From contig NZ_JACHBD010000022.1 in assembly GCF_014200175.1 (NCBI RefSeq), forward strand, positions 1 to 48,228: a DNA stretch of 48,228 bases, written 5' to 3'. Within the stretch, counting starts at the first letter, position 1; every line of letters begins with the position of its first letter. The position numbers were made by a program, and so were the translations under genes. The notes beneath the pieces were generated by a model. It did not search any database, was not told the DNA's origin, and saw nothing but the letters and a program-made list of their open reading frames with translations. Shown piece by piece: positions 24,932-34,397 of the stretch. The DNA comes from Rhizobium lentis (lineage in GTDB: Bacteria; Pseudomonadota; Alphaproteobacteria; Rhizobiales; Rhizobiaceae).

Positions 24932-26419
24932 GTGACGCCTGCAGATGCCACAGATGTACAGGTCGCCACCGTTGATCTCGGCGATTTCACCCGCATGCTT
25001 CGATTCGAGTTCAGGATCCGCTCGGACCACTCCCGTGACTTGGTAGAGAGTGCCGTCCGAACACTGGCCGAGCAGGCACTTCAAAACACGTCGCTGATCA
25101 GCGACGATGTCGTCGCGACTATCCAAAAAATGATTGCTTCGATCGACCAGAAGCTTTCCGCGCAACTCAACGAGATCCTCCATCACGAAAATTTCCAGCG
25201 CGTGGAATCAGCTTGGCGGGGCTTGCATCACCTTGCCCTCAACACCGAAACCGATGAGACGTTAAAGATTCGCGTTCTCCCAGTTTCAAAGTTGGAGATG
25301 TCCCGAACTTTGCGGAAATATAAGGGTGTCACCTGGGATCAGAGCCCGCTATTCAAAAAAATCTACGAAGACGAATATGGCCAAATCGGCGGTGAACCCT
25401 ATGGCTGCCTGATTGCCGACTACTATTTCGACCATACCCCACCGGACGTAGAGTTGCTTTCGGGACTCGCGCAGATCGCGGCGGCGAGCCACTCACCGCT
25501 TATATCTGCCGTCTCACCACATCTGCTGCAGATGGATTCTTGGCGTGAGCTTGCGAACCCGCGTGACATCACAAAAATCTTCCTCACTCCCGAACATGCT
25601 CCTTGGCGAGCGTTCCGCGAAAGCGAGAACTCGCGGTACGTGGCCCTGACCTTACCACGCACCCTTGGCCGACTGCCCTACGGGGCCAAAACCAACCCGG
25701 TCGATGAATTCGCCTTCGAGGAGGACACAGACGGCGGCGACAGCGAGAAATACCTTTGGACGAACGCAGCCTACGCCATGGGCGTAAATATCACGCGCTC
25801 GTTCAAGCTCTATGGCTGGCTCTCCAGAATTCGTGGCGTCGAATCCGGCGGCCTCGTCGAGGGCCTGCCGGTACATACCTTCCGCAGCGACGACGGTGGC
25901 GTCGACCTAAAATGCCCCACTGAGATCGCGATCAGCGACCGCCGTGAGGCCGAACTGTCCAAAAACGGTCTTCTACCGCTGTTGCACCGCAAGAACACGG
26001 ACCTCGGCGTATTTATTGGCGCTCAGACTATTAACAAGCCGGTCAAATACGAAGACCCCGACGCGTCAGCGAACGCCGAACTCAGTGCCCGGCTACCCTA
26101 CATCTTCGCAACCTGCCGCTTCGCACATTATTTGAAGTGTATGGTCCGGGACAAGATTGGCACGTTCAAGGAGCGCCACGAGGTCGAGGAGTGGCTCAAC
26201 CAATGGATTCAGGGCTACGTCCACCCCTCGCCCGAGCTTGGGAGCGAAGAGAGTAAGGCACAGCAGCCGCTCTCCTCGGCCGAGGTCAAGGTGGAAGAGG
26301 TCGAAGATAATCCCGGATATTACGTTGCGAGATTTTACATGCGGCCACACTACCAGCTCGAAGGCCTAACCATCTCTTTGAGACTGGTCTCGCGCCTGCC
26401 ATCCGCCCGCAAGGACTGA
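24932..26419 (+). CDS. tssC: Type VI contractile sheath large subunit TssC (ImpC/VipB)
   Basis: 495 residues starting at GTG 24932, with GAGGAG upstream. Clear TssC text: ILHHENFQRVESAWRGLHHL, LFKKIYEDEYGQIGGEPYGC, FLTPEHAPWRAFRESENSRY, RLPYGAKTNPVDEFAFEED and, at the end, YVARFYMRPHYQLEGLTISL. Full family length, no damage. Only one TssC-type gene is present; some imp loci carry two related copies. With TssB it builds the sheath that contracts to push the Hcp-VgrG needle. Confidence 0.96.
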   Translation: MTPADATDVQVATVDLGDFTRMLRFEFRIRSDHSRDLVESAVRTLAEQALQNTSLISDDVVATIQKMIASIDQKLSAQLNEILHHENFQRVESAWRGLHHLALNTETDETLKIRVLPVSKLEMSRTLRKYKGVTWDQSPLFKKIYEDEYGQIGGEPYGCLIADYYFDHTPPDVELLSGLAQIAAASHSPLISAVSPHLLQMDSWRELANPRDITKIFLTPEHAPWRAFRESENSRYVALTLPRTLGRLPYGAKTNPVDEFAFEEDTDGGDSEKYLWTNAAYAMGVNITRSFKLYGWLSRIRGVESGGLVEGLPVHTFRSDDGGVDLKCPTEIAISDRREAELSKNGLLPLLHRKNTDLGVFIGAQTINKPVKYEDPDASANAELSARLPYIFATCRFAHYLKCMVRDKIGTFKERHEVEEWLNQWIQGYVHPSPELGSEESKAQQPLSSAEVKVEEVEDNPGYYVARFYMRPHYQLEGLTISLRLVSRLPSARKD

Positions 26420-26534
26420 GAAAACCCGCAGATGATTGTGCTCCGTTCTCGGCGCCAAAACTCGGGAATGGCTGCCCTGGGCGGGCCGATGCAATCCAGG
26501 CCCAATCAGATCAACGAGATAAGGAAAATCCATC

Positions 26535-27068
26535 ATGGCGTTCGACGCGGTTATAAAGTTCACGCAGGCGTCCAAGGACGGCATTTTGCCCAAGGGCGAA
26601 TCTATCATTCTAAAGGACGGTATCACGCTAGCGGACGAATGGAGCTTTTCACTCGAAAACAAGCTGAACATTGGGCCTCATACCGCCGGGGCGGGCGCGG
26701 GCAAGGCCGAATTCGAGGTCTTCACTATCAAGAAGCAGGTGGATACGTCATCGCCCTCTTTGTACGTTGCCTGCGGTCGCGGCGCCCACTTCAATAACGT
26801 TGAACTAAAACTTTTCAAAGCGACGGGGAGCGGACAAGCTACATCAGAATCGAACCTGTTCTTGCATTGGAGTTTCAACATGCTGGTAGTCGAGAAGGTC
26901 GAGTGGTCCTATGCGGAAGAGGCCCCCGAGGAGACGATCACATTCCGGTTCGGCGCCTGCAAGGTCATCTATTACAGGCAGGATGAAAAAGGCGCTCTTA
27001 CCAAAGCAGGCGAGGGCATCTGGAACCAGATCGCGAACAGTACCGACTTCAATAGGCTCGTCGGCTGA
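26535..27068 (+). CDS. hcp: Type VI tube protein Hcp (TssD)
   Basis: 177 residues, AAGGA upstream of the ATG. Hcp1-family pattern: MAFDAVIKFTQASKDGILPK, the beta-rich core with VFTIKKQVDTSSPSLY, ELKLFKATG and the C-terminal VEWSYAEEAPEETITFRFGA and IYYRQDEKG. Hcp hexamers stack into the tube inside the sheath and can chaperone small effectors. A 115-base gap from tssC and an 84-base gap to tssE suggest separate control of this abundant subunit. Confidence 0.95.
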   Translation: MAFDAVIKFTQASKDGILPKGESIILKDGITLADEWSFSLENKLNIGPHTAGAGAGKAEFEVFTIKKQVDTSSPSLYVACGRGAHFNNVELKLFKATGSGQATSESNLFLHWSFNMLVVEKVEWSYAEEAPEETITFRFGACKVIYYRQDEKGALTKAGEGIWNQIANSTDFNRLVG

Positions 27069-27152
27069 TGGCGCCATCGGGAACGGGAATATTCCGGGCC
27101 GCGCGCGAAAACGGCGGATCGCCTCTTCGATATTGCACCTGGAGATTGTAAC

Positions 27153-27659
27153 ATGGGCAGAGATGTTAAGCGGGATCTTGTGCAACCATCCCTCCTGGAC
27201 CGGCTTACGGACGATGAGCCCCGCAACTCGTGTGAAGCGCAGGACAAGCGCAGTTTCTCTGTTCGCCAACTGGAAGAGGTGATTCTACGCGATGTTTCCT
27301 GGTTGTTGAACACCAACCAATTGGGTGCAACCGTAGATCTACAAGCGTACCCACACGTAGCTGCCAGTGCACTTAATTATGGTGCCTGGCCTCTTAGCGG
27401 ACAAATTCGCGAAGGCATGGATAAGAGCGCATTGCGCGAAGCGATAATCGAGAGCCTTCAGCGCTTTGAGCCGCGTCTCTTACCGGACACCCTCAAGGTG
27501 ACGGTCCTGGACGATGGTCAGGGTTGCGGCACTTTTCGCTTTAGGATCGAAGCCGATCTGTGGGCGCAGCCATTGCCCGTGCGAATGGTGATGCGTACGG
27601 AGGTAAACTCCGAGCTCGAATCCGCCCGCGTCCTTCATCTCGGTACAGAGATAAGCTGA
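27153..27659 (+). CDS. tssE: Type VI baseplate protein TssE (ImpF, gp25-like)
   Basis: 168 residues. Gp25-like lysozyme-fold features: QPSLLDRLTDDEP, VRQLEEVILRDVSWLLNTNQ, IIESLQRFEPRLLPDTLKVT, and a final FRIEADLWAQPLPVRM. TssE joins the baseplate wedge and starts sheath polymerisation; the gp25 fold in this role has no enzymatic activity. Its stop codon overlaps the tssF start (TGATG), so the two are translationally coupled. Confidence 0.93.
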   Translation: MGRDVKRDLVQPSLLDRLTDDEPRNSCEAQDKRSFSVRQLEEVILRDVSWLLNTNQLGATVDLQAYPHVAASALNYGAWPLSGQIREGMDKSALREAIIESLQRFEPRLLPDTLKVTVLDDGQGCGTFRFRIEADLWAQPLPVRMVMRTEVNSELESARVLHLGTEIS

Positions 27660-29545
27660 TGGATCCCCGGCTCCTGCGACTGTACAACGATGAACTTGCT
27701 TACATGCGCGAGATGGGGGCCGAGTTCGCCCGCGCATTCCCGAAGGTCGCCGCCCGGCTCGGGATGGAATCGGTGGAGGTCGCCGACCCCTACGTCGAGC
27801 GGCTTCTGGAAGGCTTCGCTTTCATGGCGGCGCGGGTGCAATTGAAGCTTCAGTCTCGCTTTCCGGAATTCACCCAGCACCTCCTGGAAATGGTCTATCC
27901 GCATTTTCTACCGCCGCTCCCGTCGATGACGATCGTGCGCTTCGAGCCCGACCAGGAGGCCGGACGACTTGAGAATGGATACGTCGTGCCGCGGGGAACC
28001 AAGCTTTTGGGCCGTCTTGCTCCGGGTGCCGTCACACATTGCGAGTTCCGCACGGCCCATGATGTGCATCTCTGGCCAATTGTGGTAAGCGCTGCCGATT
28101 ATTTTTCGACGCCGGGGCAGATCGCCGCACTGGATCTTCCGGCCCGGCAAGATGCGAAGGCTGCTTTGCGACTACGCCTTCGCACCACCAATGGCATGCC
28201 GTTCAATAGACTCGCACTAGAGGCTCTCACACTGCACCTAACGGGCCCCGGTGGCATCGGCGCCGCACTCGCCGAACAGCTTCTCGGTGACGCATGCAAT
28301 ATCATAGCCCGTCCGGTCGGCCGGCCCATCCCTTGGCAGGAAAAGATTCCGGTTCATGCGCTGCAGCAGCGCGGTTTGGAGCCGAGCTGTGCTCTCCTGC
28401 CCGAGGTGCCACGCTCTTTCGACGGGTACCGTCTCCTACAGGAGTATTTCGCCCTCGCGGAGCGGACGTTGTTCGTCGAGGTTAGCGGGCTGGCAGACGC
28501 AGTAGCCCTGTCAACTGCAGAGACCCTTGAGATCGTCTTCGCACTTGGACGTGTCGAGCCACGCCTGGAACGACAGCTCGGACCCCAAAATATCGTTCTC
28601 TTCGCAACGCCCGCGATTAATCTGTTCGAACGCCAGGCAGATCTCGTCCACGTGAGCGACAAGAACACCGAGCATCATGTGATTGTTGACAGGATGAGGC
28701 CGCTCGACTTTGAGGTCCACTCGATCCTCGAGATGAGCGGAGACGGGGCGAAAAACGAAGCGGCTCCCGTGAGGTTCTACCCGTTCTATAGCATCAGCGC
28801 GCACGGTCAGGAGGAGCAGCATTCCAGATACTACTCGATCCGGCGGGAGCAGCGCCTCATGTCGGAGCACCAGCGTCTAAATGGCGCGCGGACTGGCTAT
28901 ATCGGCAGCGAGACGTTCGTTTCTCTGGTTGATCGCCAGGCGGCTCCCTATTCGGCGGAACTCCGGCATTTGTCTCTAAACTGCCTGTGCTCGAACCGGG
29001 ATCTGGCGCTGCTGCTGCCGATCGGCCGGGACGAGACAGACTTCACCCTGGAAATCGGCGCTCCAGTTACCGCCACCCGGTGCGTATCGCCCCCGAGCCG
29101 ACCGAGCCACTCTTTCGCCAATGGCGATATCACCTGGCGATTAATTAGCCATCTCTCACTGAACTACCTCTCGATCAGCAATTCCGATAGGAACGACCAC
29201 CGGGGCGCAGAAGCGCTGCGTGAACTCCTCCGCCTCTACGTCGATCCAGTCAATGCCTTCGCCTCACGGCAGATCGACGGGATCCGGGAGATCCGGTCCA
29301 GGCCTGCGGTCAGGCGATTGTCCAGCGGTGGACAAGCCGCCGTAGCACGTGGGATTGAGGTTGGCATCATCCTGGACGAAGCCGCCTTCGAAGGCGTTGG
29401 CATCTTTCCGCTCGCCTCCGTGCTCAACCAGTTCTTCGCAAAATACGTATCCATCAACAGCTTCACCGAGATGGTCGTCTCGACGCTACAGCGCGGGGAG
29501 GTAATGCGATGGCCGACGATGGCCGGCCGCCGGGCGATCCTTTGA
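27659..29545 (+). CDS. tssF: Type VI baseplate protein TssF (ImpG)
   Basis: 628 residues from ATG 27659, which overlaps the tssE stop; an in-frame start 33 codons upstream is rejected because MDPRLLRLYNDELAYMREMG is the canonical N-terminus. Conserved blocks follow: EFARAFPKVAARLGM, DPYVERLLEGFAFMAARVQL, VYPHFLPPLPSMTIV and RGTKLLG; near the end are ALRELLRLYV and VLNQFFAKYVSINSFTEMVV. TssF with TssG forms the wedge of the baseplate. Full length and intact. The last 37 bases overlap tssG. Confidence 0.95.
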   Translation: MDPRLLRLYNDELAYMREMGAEFARAFPKVAARLGMESVEVADPYVERLLEGFAFMAARVQLKLQSRFPEFTQHLLEMVYPHFLPPLPSMTIVRFEPDQEAGRLENGYVVPRGTKLLGRLAPGAVTHCEFRTAHDVHLWPIVVSAADYFSTPGQIAALDLPARQDAKAALRLRLRTTNGMPFNRLALEALTLHLTGPGGIGAALAEQLLGDACNIIARPVGRPIPWQEKIPVHALQQRGLEPSCALLPEVPRSFDGYRLLQEYFALAERTLFVEVSGLADAVALSTAETLEIVFALGRVEPRLERQLGPQNIVLFATPAINLFERQADLVHVSDKNTEHHVIVDRMRPLDFEVHSILEMSGDGAKNEAAPVRFYPFYSISAHGQEEQHSRYYSIRREQRLMSEHQRLNGARTGYIGSETFVSLVDRQAAPYSAELRHLSLNCLCSNRDLALLLPIGRDETDFTLEIGAPVTATRCVSPPSRPSHSFANGDITWRLISHLSLNYLSISNSDRNDHRGAEALRELLRLYVDPVNAFASRQIDGIREIRSRPAVRRLSSGGQAAVARGIEVGIILDEAAFEGVGIFPLASVLNQFFAKYVSINSFTEMVVSTLQRGEVMRWPTMAGRRAIL

Positions 29546-30735
29546 TTTCGGGGGCACTCGGCGACTTCCTAAGCTCGCTTGGGGCCGAGCCGCATGCCTG
29601 CGACTTCTTCCAGGCTCTGCGGCGGATCGATGCAATCAGCTCAGATCGGCCTCGGCTGGGAGAATCGAGCGGTCCCAGCCTGGATCGTGTGCGGATCGCC
29701 CAGCAGCCCTCCCTTGCATTTCCGACTCGATCGATCGCGGGCGTGACTGCGCACGAGGAGAACGATCCCGTAATCTCCACCTACGCCTTCGGCTTGTTTG
29801 GACCCCACGGTCCCCTCCCATTGCATCTGACGGAGTACGCCCTTCTCCGGCAGCACAACGCGGCGGATGAGACGCTGATCCGATTTGCTGATACCTTTCA
29901 TCATCGAATGGCCTCGTTCTTCTTCCGCGCATGGGCGGAGAGCGAACCGACCGTGAGCTATGACAGGCCACAAGAAGATCGATTTGCCCTTCAGCTCGGC
30001 GCGCTAGCCGGCTTCGGGATGACCTCCCTGCGCGCGCGGGATGCTATGCCCGATCAGGCCAAACTCCACTTCACCGGCCGTCTCGCCTCACACACCCGCA
30101 ACGCCGAGGGGCTCGCTGCCATACTCGCCAGCTTCGTCGAGGCGCCGGTTGATATCCGTGAATTTGTCCCAAAATGGGTCGAGCTGCCCCGCATATCGCT
30201 CTGCCTCCTGGGCCGCGACCCGGGCACGGGTACGCTGAACAGCACGGCTGTTGCAGGTGCGAGGATCAAAGTGTGGCACCATCGGTTCCGACTCATTGTG
30301 GGTCCCCTCAGCCTGGCTCATTACGAGTCGCTTCTGCCCGCAGCTCCCGGCCTCAAGTCGATAGCGCAGATCATCTCCAACTACCTTGGAGATGAACTGG
30401 ACTGGGAGATTAACCTCGTTCTTCGTCAGGAGCAGGTCCCGGAAGTGCAGTTGGGTCGCTGCGGCAGACTCGGTTGGTCCAGTTGGATGGGCAAGCGGAA
30501 AAGGCGCCAGCACGCCGATGACTTGACAACTACCCCAACTGACCGCGGCCCACCGGCAGCCGCATGGCACTCTCCCGAAACGGACATCCATGATGCGGCG
30601 GGCCCGCTCGACCTTCTTTTCGGGCGGGGAGAAGATCTCGTTGGCGAGATCGATCTGGATCGGATGAATGGCCCACGTGCCCTCGATGCCAAGTGCGGCG
30701 GCACGGCGGGCGGCGGCTTGGAAGGCCCGTTATGA
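29509..30735 (+). CDS. tssG: Type VI baseplate protein TssG (ImpH)
   Basis: 408 residues. Family signatures are ACDFFQALRRIDAI, YAFGLFGPHGPLPLHLTEYA, RFADTFHHRMASFFFRAW and FRLIVGPLSLAHYESLLP; the final conserved block is ELDWEINLVLRQEQVPEVQL. The last 60 residues are a Pro/Gly-rich extension beyond the usual end (LGRCGRLGWSSWMG). TssG dimer partner of the TssF wedge. Its stop overlaps the next start by ATGA. Confidence 0.94.
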   Translation: MADDGRPPGDPLISGALGDFLSSLGAEPHACDFFQALRRIDAISSDRPRLGESSGPSLDRVRIAQQPSLAFPTRSIAGVTAHEENDPVISTYAFGLFGPHGPLPLHLTEYALLRQHNAADETLIRFADTFHHRMASFFFRAWAESEPTVSYDRPQEDRFALQLGALAGFGMTSLRARDAMPDQAKLHFTGRLASHTRNAEGLAAILASFVEAPVDIREFVPKWVELPRISLCLLGRDPGTGTLNSTAVAGARIKVWHHRFRLIVGPLSLAHYESLLPAAPGLKSIAQIISNYLGDELDWEINLVLRQEQVPEVQLGRCGRLGWSSWMGKRKRRQHADDLTTTPTDRGPPAAAWHSPETDIHDAAGPLDLLFGRGEDLVGEIDLDRMNGPRALDAKCGGTAGGGLEGPL

Positions 30736-31112
30736 CAAGCATCGGAAGCCAGACTATCTTCAGTAAGCTCAACGCAAACTGCAATGAGACCGCCAAGGCC
30801 CTTTGCAAAATTCGCCGTGACGCCTCTTTGGAATGTTCTCGCCATTTTGACGCCCTTGAGGCTTCAGCAGCGGAGAGGCCGATCGAGGCGACGATCGCGG
30901 CGAAACTCGACCACCGTGGTTGTCCGCTAGGGCGCTGCGCCCTGGGCCTGGCTGAGAATTCCAGGAGATACGTCGTCGCTAGCACCGCCGGAATTCGCCA
31001 ACTCATCGAAGTTCTAAGGCCGCATGGCGCGATTTGGGTGGGAGTTAGCGTGGGTGAGTTCCAAGAGGCCCACACGCTTTCTTCGCCCCGCCCCCCCCCC
31101 GCTTGGCTCTGA
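30732..31112 (+). pseudogene. Possible degenerate start of tssH (clpV)
   Basis: An ATG overlapping the tssG stop opens a 126-codon frame: MTSIGSQTIFSKLNANCNET, ALCKIRRDASLE, then SRHFDALEASAAERPIEATI, AAKLDHRG, and IWVGVSVGEFQEAHTLSS. The beginning resembles the ClpV N-domain (I..LF.KLN....KALE.A..LCK.R.....E..HW, then RHFD.D...L...L...LDR), with a deletion after DASLE and no W or HW motif. None of the AAA+ modules follow; the frame ends just after a run of ten C. Translational coupling to tssG shows that a real gene once started here, and tssH is the component missing from the locus. The identification is tentative; a short unrelated protein is the alternative. Confidence 0.38.
31091..31100. 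repeat. Homopolymer run of ten C
   Basis: The run lies four codons before the stop of the frame that begins at 30732, in the sequence CGCCCCG followed by ten C. Such runs slip during replication and in some sequencing methods, so the local frame is uncertain. Confidence 0.95.
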
Positions 31113-31273
31113 CGATGCGGGCCAGCAAGACATCTTGGCTGAGCAACGGTCGGCGATTTCGATGCACGAGATAAACGCCTTTCTGCATCTTCGCCGATGG
31201 CTTCGGCGGCATCTTACTCACGCTATCGGGCGCAACCGCGCCTTCTCATCAAATCTGCGGAACACACACCACC

Positions 31274-33301
31274 ATGGTCCTGTCAAGAATCGAGAGTCTC
31301 TTAAGGCACAATCGTTTTGTTGCGGTCACTTCGGCCGCGTCCGAGTTGAATGAAATCTCTCTCCGACGGCTCAGTGGCACCGAGCGGCTGGGGGAACCTT
31401 TCCTCTACGAGGTGAAGCTCGCCAGCCGCAATCCAGTTCAGAACTTTGCTACGATTCCCGGTCAAAGCCTGACAATCGGGCTTAAGCTCAAGGACTCGCA
31501 AACGCGCTTCTTCAACGGAGTTGTTACGCGCTTCCAATATCTCGGCCTCGACGATACCGAGCACCTCAACTACGTGGCGCAGGTGCGGCCGTGGATTTCA
31601 TTGCTCGAGCATCGCTCTAACAGTCGGGTCTTTCAGAACAAGACCAGCATCGAGATCATCACCACGATTTTTCGAGAACATAAAGGCAATTTCAAGAATC
31701 AGACCGCCCGACGGTTCCCAGAGCGCCCATATTGCGTCCAGTACGATGAAACGGATCTGGCCTTCGTCAGCCGCCTCATGGAGCAGGACGGCATCTACTA
31801 CTATTTTGAACATGCTGAGGACCAACATGACCTCGTGCTGGTCGACAACGCCGCGAGCCACATGGCCTGCACGCCTGAGATCGTGGAGACCCACCACAAT
31901 CTCAGGCCTGCCCGAAGTCTTTACCAAGAAGACGTCATCCTGCATTGGGACGAGGTCGTTTCGCTACAGCCGAACAAGGTCGTTCTCAGGGACTATGACC
32001 ATGAGAAGCCGATGGCAGAACTCACGTCTGTCGCGCGCGTTCCTCCCGTGAGGACAGGCGGCATTCCGCCCCGCAAGCTCACGGGAAGCGCCATCACCCG
32101 ACCGCCGGAGAGCGTGGCGGTCAGAACGGGCGAGACCTCGTCGGGAAGCAGCGGCTGCACGGCAATGCGGGAGGTCTTCGAGTATCCAGGCCACTATACA
32201 AAAAAAAGCGATGGCGATTTCTACGCCACCATCCGTGCCGAGGAACTCGCCTGCAACGCTTATCGCGCGCGGATCGAAAGCACTGCGCGCCAGATAACGA
32301 CCGGGTCATTATTCAAGGCCGCAAATCCCTTCTACTACGGCCAGGTCGGTTCCCGGCCGAAACCCACCGATCGCTTTCTGGCAGTCGGACAGGACTTCAC
32401 TGTCATCGGAGAGGTGGGGGACGATCTCACTGCGGACACCGTGGGGGGGAAGGGCGAGCGCTTCCTCTATCACAGCAACGTAGAGATTATCCCCGCGACC
32501 ACCCAGTACCGCCCGAGGCGCCGCACATCGGCGCGGTTGATTCACGGACCGCAGACGGCCGTCGTCGTAGGCCCCGAGGGCGAGTCGATCGCGACGGATA
32601 AGTACGGCCGTGTGAAGGTTCAGTTCTTCTGGGATCGAGAAGGCGAAAAGAACGAGAACAGCTCCTGCTGGATTCGGGTGGCCCAAAACTTCGCTGGTAA
32701 GGGTTTTGGCAACCTGGTCGTCCCACGGATCGGCCATGAGGTCGTCGTTGATTTCATCCACGGCAATCCCGACACGCCCCTGGTGACCGGCGTCGTATAC
32801 AACGGCTCAAATCTGCCGCCTGAAACCCTGCCGACTGACAAAACGCGGTCGACTTTCCGGACGCATACCGATGGCGGCGCCGCTAATGCGTACAATGAAC
32901 TGCGCTTTGAGGACAAGCAAGGCCGTGAGGAGGTCTATTTGAAGGCGCAGAAGAATCATACCGTCGAGGTCGGGAATATCTACAGCATCGACGTCAAGAG
33001 ACACTTCCTCCTGACCTCGGGCGTCGCCGCGCCCGCGTCCTCTGCCGCAGCGGCCTTGGGTAGCCGCGTCGAGGTAACACCCGACAAGATCCGCCTTGTA
33101 GTATCGGGCAGAACCGGCCCCCAGGCCATCGAAATCAGCGCCGATGGGATAGCCATTATCGGCACGATGATTGGCGTTATGGCAACGCCTCCGCGGCTCG
33201 GGTCCATCGTCTCCATGCCGCCGCCGACACCGGGTCCACCCACGCCGTCGATAATGAAGCTTATTGCGACACTCGGGCTGCCGCCTGTGACGCCCGAGTG
33301 A
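31274..33301 (+). CDS. vgrG: Type VI spike protein VgrG (TssI)
   Basis: 675 residues. The gp27-like part starts at residue 12 (NRFVAVTSAASELNEISLRR, LGEPFLYEVKLASRN, ARRFPERPYCVQYDETDLAF, VSRLMEQDGIYYYFEH). The gp5 OB-fold region has TAVVVGPEGESIATDKYGRV, KVQFFWDREG, WIRVAQNFAGKGFGNLVVPR and IGHEVVVDFIHGNPDTPLVT. The needle then gives NELRFEDKQGREEVYLKAQK. A C-terminal tail of about 100 residues, rich in Ala, Pro and Met, carries no catalytic motif, so it is a structural VgrG or adaptor-binding tail. No PAAR gene or clear effector-immunity pair follows. No good Shine-Dalgarno is visible before the ATG. Confidence 0.94.
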   Translation: MVLSRIESLLRHNRFVAVTSAASELNEISLRRLSGTERLGEPFLYEVKLASRNPVQNFATIPGQSLTIGLKLKDSQTRFFNGVVTRFQYLGLDDTEHLNYVAQVRPWISLLEHRSNSRVFQNKTSIEIITTIFREHKGNFKNQTARRFPERPYCVQYDETDLAFVSRLMEQDGIYYYFEHAEDQHDLVLVDNAASHMACTPEIVETHHNLRPARSLYQEDVILHWDEVVSLQPNKVVLRDYDHEKPMAELTSVARVPPVRTGGIPPRKLTGSAITRPPESVAVRTGETSSGSSGCTAMREVFEYPGHYTKKSDGDFYATIRAEELACNAYRARIESTARQITTGSLFKAANPFYYGQVGSRPKPTDRFLAVGQDFTVIGEVGDDLTADTVGGKGERFLYHSNVEIIPATTQYRPRRRTSARLIHGPQTAVVVGPEGESIATDKYGRVKVQFFWDREGEKNENSSCWIRVAQNFAGKGFGNLVVPRIGHEVVVDFIHGNPDTPLVTGVVYNGSNLPPETLPTDKTRSTFRTHTDGGAANAYNELRFEDKQGREEVYLKAQKNHTVEVGNIYSIDVKRHFLLTSGVAAPASSAAAALGSRVEVTPDKIRLVVSGRTGPQAIEISADGIAIIGTMIGVMATPPRLGSIVSMPPPTPGPPTPSIMKLIATLGLPPVTPE

Positions 33302-33629
33302 CACGATGTCAAGGTGAACTGGTTCTGGGTCTGGGCTGTCCGGCAGTCGTTGCCTTTAAGTCGTCAGGGCCCTGCAGGCGTAGAGATCAACAGCGGAACG
33401 GCTTCGGCGTCGTAAGCTGACCTACCGAATCAACGCGACACCGCGAGATTGCCCGAAAATGAGGAAAGGTTATGGTGCGTGAGCGTTTGTTCCGGGAACT
33501 TGCGCCTCAGTTGATGGAGTTGCCTCGCGAAATCGGCCGCAAGCGGCTCCAAATGCGTCTAGTTTATGTCTCCACCAAGCTGGAGTATAGCCCATCGATG
33601 AGGATGAAATACCTTTATCACTCGGCGTC
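33302..33629. other. Stretch downstream of vgrG, no gene recognised
   Basis: Where a T6SS effector would be expected there is no recognisable gene. The plus-strand frame from 33472 has natural-looking text at first (ERLFRELAPQLMELPREIGR) but runs antisense through the istB remnant, so I do not accept it as a whole. Confidence 0.35.
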
Positions 33630-33898
33630 ACGGAATTGCGATCAGGGCGCGGGCGGCGCAAAAATCAGCGTTCTCGATCTGGGCGTCATAGCGCTGCTTT
33701 GTAGGGCGGGCTCTCGCCTCGAAGCGCTTCTGGCGGAGCGTGGCCGCCTCGAGCAGCAGTCGAAGCCTTTCACCATGCTCGAAGGTGTCTCGCTTCCGTT
33801 CGCGTTTCGAGTTTCTGATGGGCGCTGGCCATGCCTGTCAGGCCGAGTTCGCGCAGCATGTCAATGGTGGAATTGGTCAATGTCGCGATAAGAATCAT
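33630..33898 (-). mobile_element. IS21-family istB (transposition ATPase) remnant
   Basis: The minus strand reads MILIATLTNSTIDMLRELGL and TGMASAHQKLETRTEARHL from an ATG at 33898, then after a shift FEHGERLRLLLEAATLRQKR and FEARARPTKQRYDAQIENAD. This is the N-terminal domain of IstB (L..LRL.GMA......, LL..E...R...R...R...A..R). Homology stops before the Walker A motif, so the ATPase core is lost. It marks an old IS21-type insertion just past vgrG. Confidence 0.75.
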
Positions 33899-34397
33899 GC
33901 GCTGTCCAGCTCGAGGAAGGACGCTGGCCATGCCCCCGAAGCATAACGGGATACGAATTTGGTATTGGAAGGAAAGGTCGCGACGGAAATAACATCAGCA
34001 GTGACGCAATGACCTAAGGAGCGACGCAATGTACGGCAGAAGGCAGGGGGTGGTGGCAATAGTTCCGAACAAGGAAGCCCAGGCTCGGCACTTGTGTCCT
34101 TCGGGCGAACTTGCATGCGAGCCACTTTGTAGAAAGGATTACCCGCTCTCGCGTATCAGAAAGGTGCGATGCTTATGGCCTAGAGGCCTTGCTGCCGGTT
34201 GGAAACCTCGCAAGCTGGACCCGATACCAACAGTCCTCAAGCGCATCGGCCATTTCCACATCCCAGCATCGCGTATTCGTTGATCTAACTACCCGAGACT
34301 CCAGCCTACGGGCCTTTTTGGATTCATCGGCGATCGAGGACTCTGTCGCCTATCAGTTGAAATAGGGTTTCGTGGCGAGCCAGCAGAGGGACAGCCC
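33899..34397. other. Spacer with no supported gene
   Basis: Only short frames without recognisable features. AGAGGGACAG before 34398 serves the next gene. Confidence 0.4.

Noticed and set aside
27067..27078. Palindrome GATGGCGCCATC at the hcp stop as an operator or terminator
   Set aside because: It overlaps the stop codon, lacks a loop and a T-run, and palindromes of this kind are frequent in GC-rich DNA.
33472..33891. 139-codon plus-strand frame downstream of vgrG as a T6SS effector
   Set aside because: Its second half is exactly antisense to an istB remnant, and no toxin motif is visible.
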